This document shows, in pieces, positions 6,764-7,507 of a DNA stretch of 7,507 nucleotides. This DNA is from Planctomycetaceae bacterium (GTDB lineage Bacteria > Planctomycetota > Planctomycetia > Pirellulales > Pirellulaceae), in assembly GCA_018658605.1 (NCBI GenBank), contig JABHUV010000383.1, forward strand, positions 1-7,507, written 5' to 3'. The notes below the pieces were generated by a model. It was given only the letters and a program-made list of their open reading frames with translations, had not been told where the DNA came from and ran no database searches. The position numbers were made by a program, and so were the translations under genes. How positions within the stretch are numbered: position 1 is the first letter of the stretch; every line of letters begins with the position of its first letter.

Positions 6764-7507
6764 TTTCTGGGCGCTAATAGGTTCGAGACGGCGGCTTCAA
6801 TATTGGAATAAGTGAATTTAAAAGAGGCTTCATTTAAACGCTGCGGAATAACTCTCTGAGATTCTAGAAGCACTTTTGCGAAACCGCCTAATATTATACC
6901 TAACATAAACGCAGGTACTGGAAACAGGGCCGGTCGGTTTGTCGCTTTGGCGATGGCCCTTGTTAACTGGTTGTTTGTAGCCGATTGCGGCGCGACAACG
7001 TTGTAAATTCCGGAGCAACTAGTGTCGTCGAGTAGGAATGTGAGTACAGCTATGCAGTCTCCTATATGAATCCATGGCACCCATTGCTTTCCGGAACCAA
7101 TCCGACCGCCCACAAACATTCTAAAAGGCCTTATCATCTGAGGAAAGGCGCCCCCACGAAGACCCAGCGGGACGCCAAGTCTCGGCGTGATTACTCGGAT
7201 GTCGGTGTGTTCTAGTTCAGTTAACGGGGCTTCCCAAGCTTGCACGACAGTCGATAGAAAATCCGAACCGGCCGCGCTCAACTCCGTTAATTCATCGTCG
7301 CCAGGGAACCCATAATAGCCGACGGCGGAACAGGACATAAACGTCTTAATGTTATGATGTCCGTGCAAAAGAAAGTTAGTTAGATTTTGGGTGCCCTTCA
7401 CACGGCTGTCGTAGATGCGTCTCTTTTTTGATTCAGTCCAGCGACCTACCGCAACCGATTCACCGCTGAAATTAACGAGTGTATCTATTGTGTCAAAAGC
7501 TTGTGGG
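6760..7507 (-). CDS. TIGR01777/YfcH-like epimerase-family protein (SDR superfamily, DUF1731 C-terminus), 5' end off the window
   Basis: An extended short-chain dehydrogenase-like protein related to E. coli YfcH and human SDR39U1; no substrate is established. The frame is open from the right edge (first full codon at 7506), giving 248 visible residues of a family length of about 300; the N-terminal Rossmann glycine motif is therefore off the window. Upstream of an internal GTG at 7401 the frame reads TLVNFSGESVAVGRWTESKK then IYDSRVKGT, the conserved family block, so the gene does not start at 7401. Further signatures: SAVGYYG with the active-site-region tyrosines, RLGVPLGLRGGAFPQM, the block around GSGKQWVPWIHIGD, GIYNVVAP, and the C-terminal DUF1731 segment (PVPAFMLGIILGGFAKVLLE, SQRVIPQRLNEASFKFTYS). 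Its stop overlaps the glycosylase start by four bases, so the two are probably co-transcribed. The protein is predicted to be cytoplasmic. Confidence 0.95.
   Translation of the reverse strand, partial: PQAFDTIDTLVNFSGESVAVGRWTESKKRRIYDSRVKGTQNLTNFLLHGHHNIKTFMSCSAVGYYGFPGDDELTELSAAGSDFLSTVVQAWEAPLTELEHTDIRVITPRLGVPLGLRGGAFPQMIRPFRMFVGGRIGSGKQWVPWIHIGDCIAVLTFLLDDTSCSGIYNVVAPQSATNNQLTRAIAKATNRPALFPVPAFMLGIILGGFAKVLLESQRVIPQRLNEASFKFTYSNIEAAVSNLLAPRK

Noticed and set aside
6760..7401. Treating the epimerase-family gene as starting at GTG 7401.
   Set aside because: The frame remains open to the window edge, and the upstream residues (NFSGESVAVGRWTESKK) are a conserved family block, so 7401 is an internal valine codon.
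1..7507. A novel multi-gene defence, mobile or biosynthetic system.
   Set aside because: All substantial coding space is assigned to known families with housekeeping, repair or generic exported roles. There are no transposase or integrase genes, direct-repeat arrays, reverse transcriptase, toxin-antitoxin pairs or attachment-like repeats.

Overview
The window looks like an ordinary stretch of a planctomycete chromosome. The main evidence is the partial primary sigma factor (1-1032, minus), which has region 1.1 and a long basic segment between regions 1.2 and 2 that I recognise from planctomycete RpoD proteins. A short leucine-rich-repeat lipoprotein and an exported DUF3500 protein, both common in that phylum, agree with this. 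GC content looks moderate by eye. The genus cannot be read from the sequence.

Layout, left to right. (1) A minus-strand information-processing block: dnaG primase (2974 to 1124), a 91-base gap, then rpoD (from 1032, running off the left edge). This is the dnaG-rpoD core of the macromolecular-synthesis operon, without an rpsU immediately upstream. (2) A 277-base divergent region (2975-3251). (3) A plus-strand SirB1-type transglutaminase-like protein (3252-3935), TTG start with a strong ribosome binding site, convergent across 28 bases with (4) a minus-strand LRR lipoprotein (4716 to 3964). (5) A short divergent region, then a plus-strand exported DUF3500 protein (4846-5883). (6) A 172-base convergent gap with a likely terminator and a second strong palindrome. 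(7) A minus-strand pair overlapping by four bases (ATGA): a TIGR01777/YfcH-like NAD(P)-binding epimerase-family protein (5' end off the right edge) followed by a family 5 uracil-DNA glycosylase (6763 to 6056).

How the genes relate. dnaG and rpoD are probably co-transcribed and supply primer synthesis and the housekeeping sigma factor. The epimerase-family protein and the glycosylase are probably translated from one mRNA, though no shared pathway is evident. The LRR lipoprotein and DUF3500 protein are both predicted to leave the cytoplasm and are divergently transcribed from about 130 bases, so shared control is possible but unproven.

I found no mobile element, CRISPR array, tRNA, rRNA or recognisable defence or biosynthetic system, and nothing that amounts to a new multi-gene system. 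The observations most worth a second look are at the protein level: two Cys-x-Cys pairs placed around the presumed active site of the SirB1-family protein, an apparent internal duplication in the DUF3500 protein, and a structured leader with a tiny overlapping reading frame in front of rpoD.
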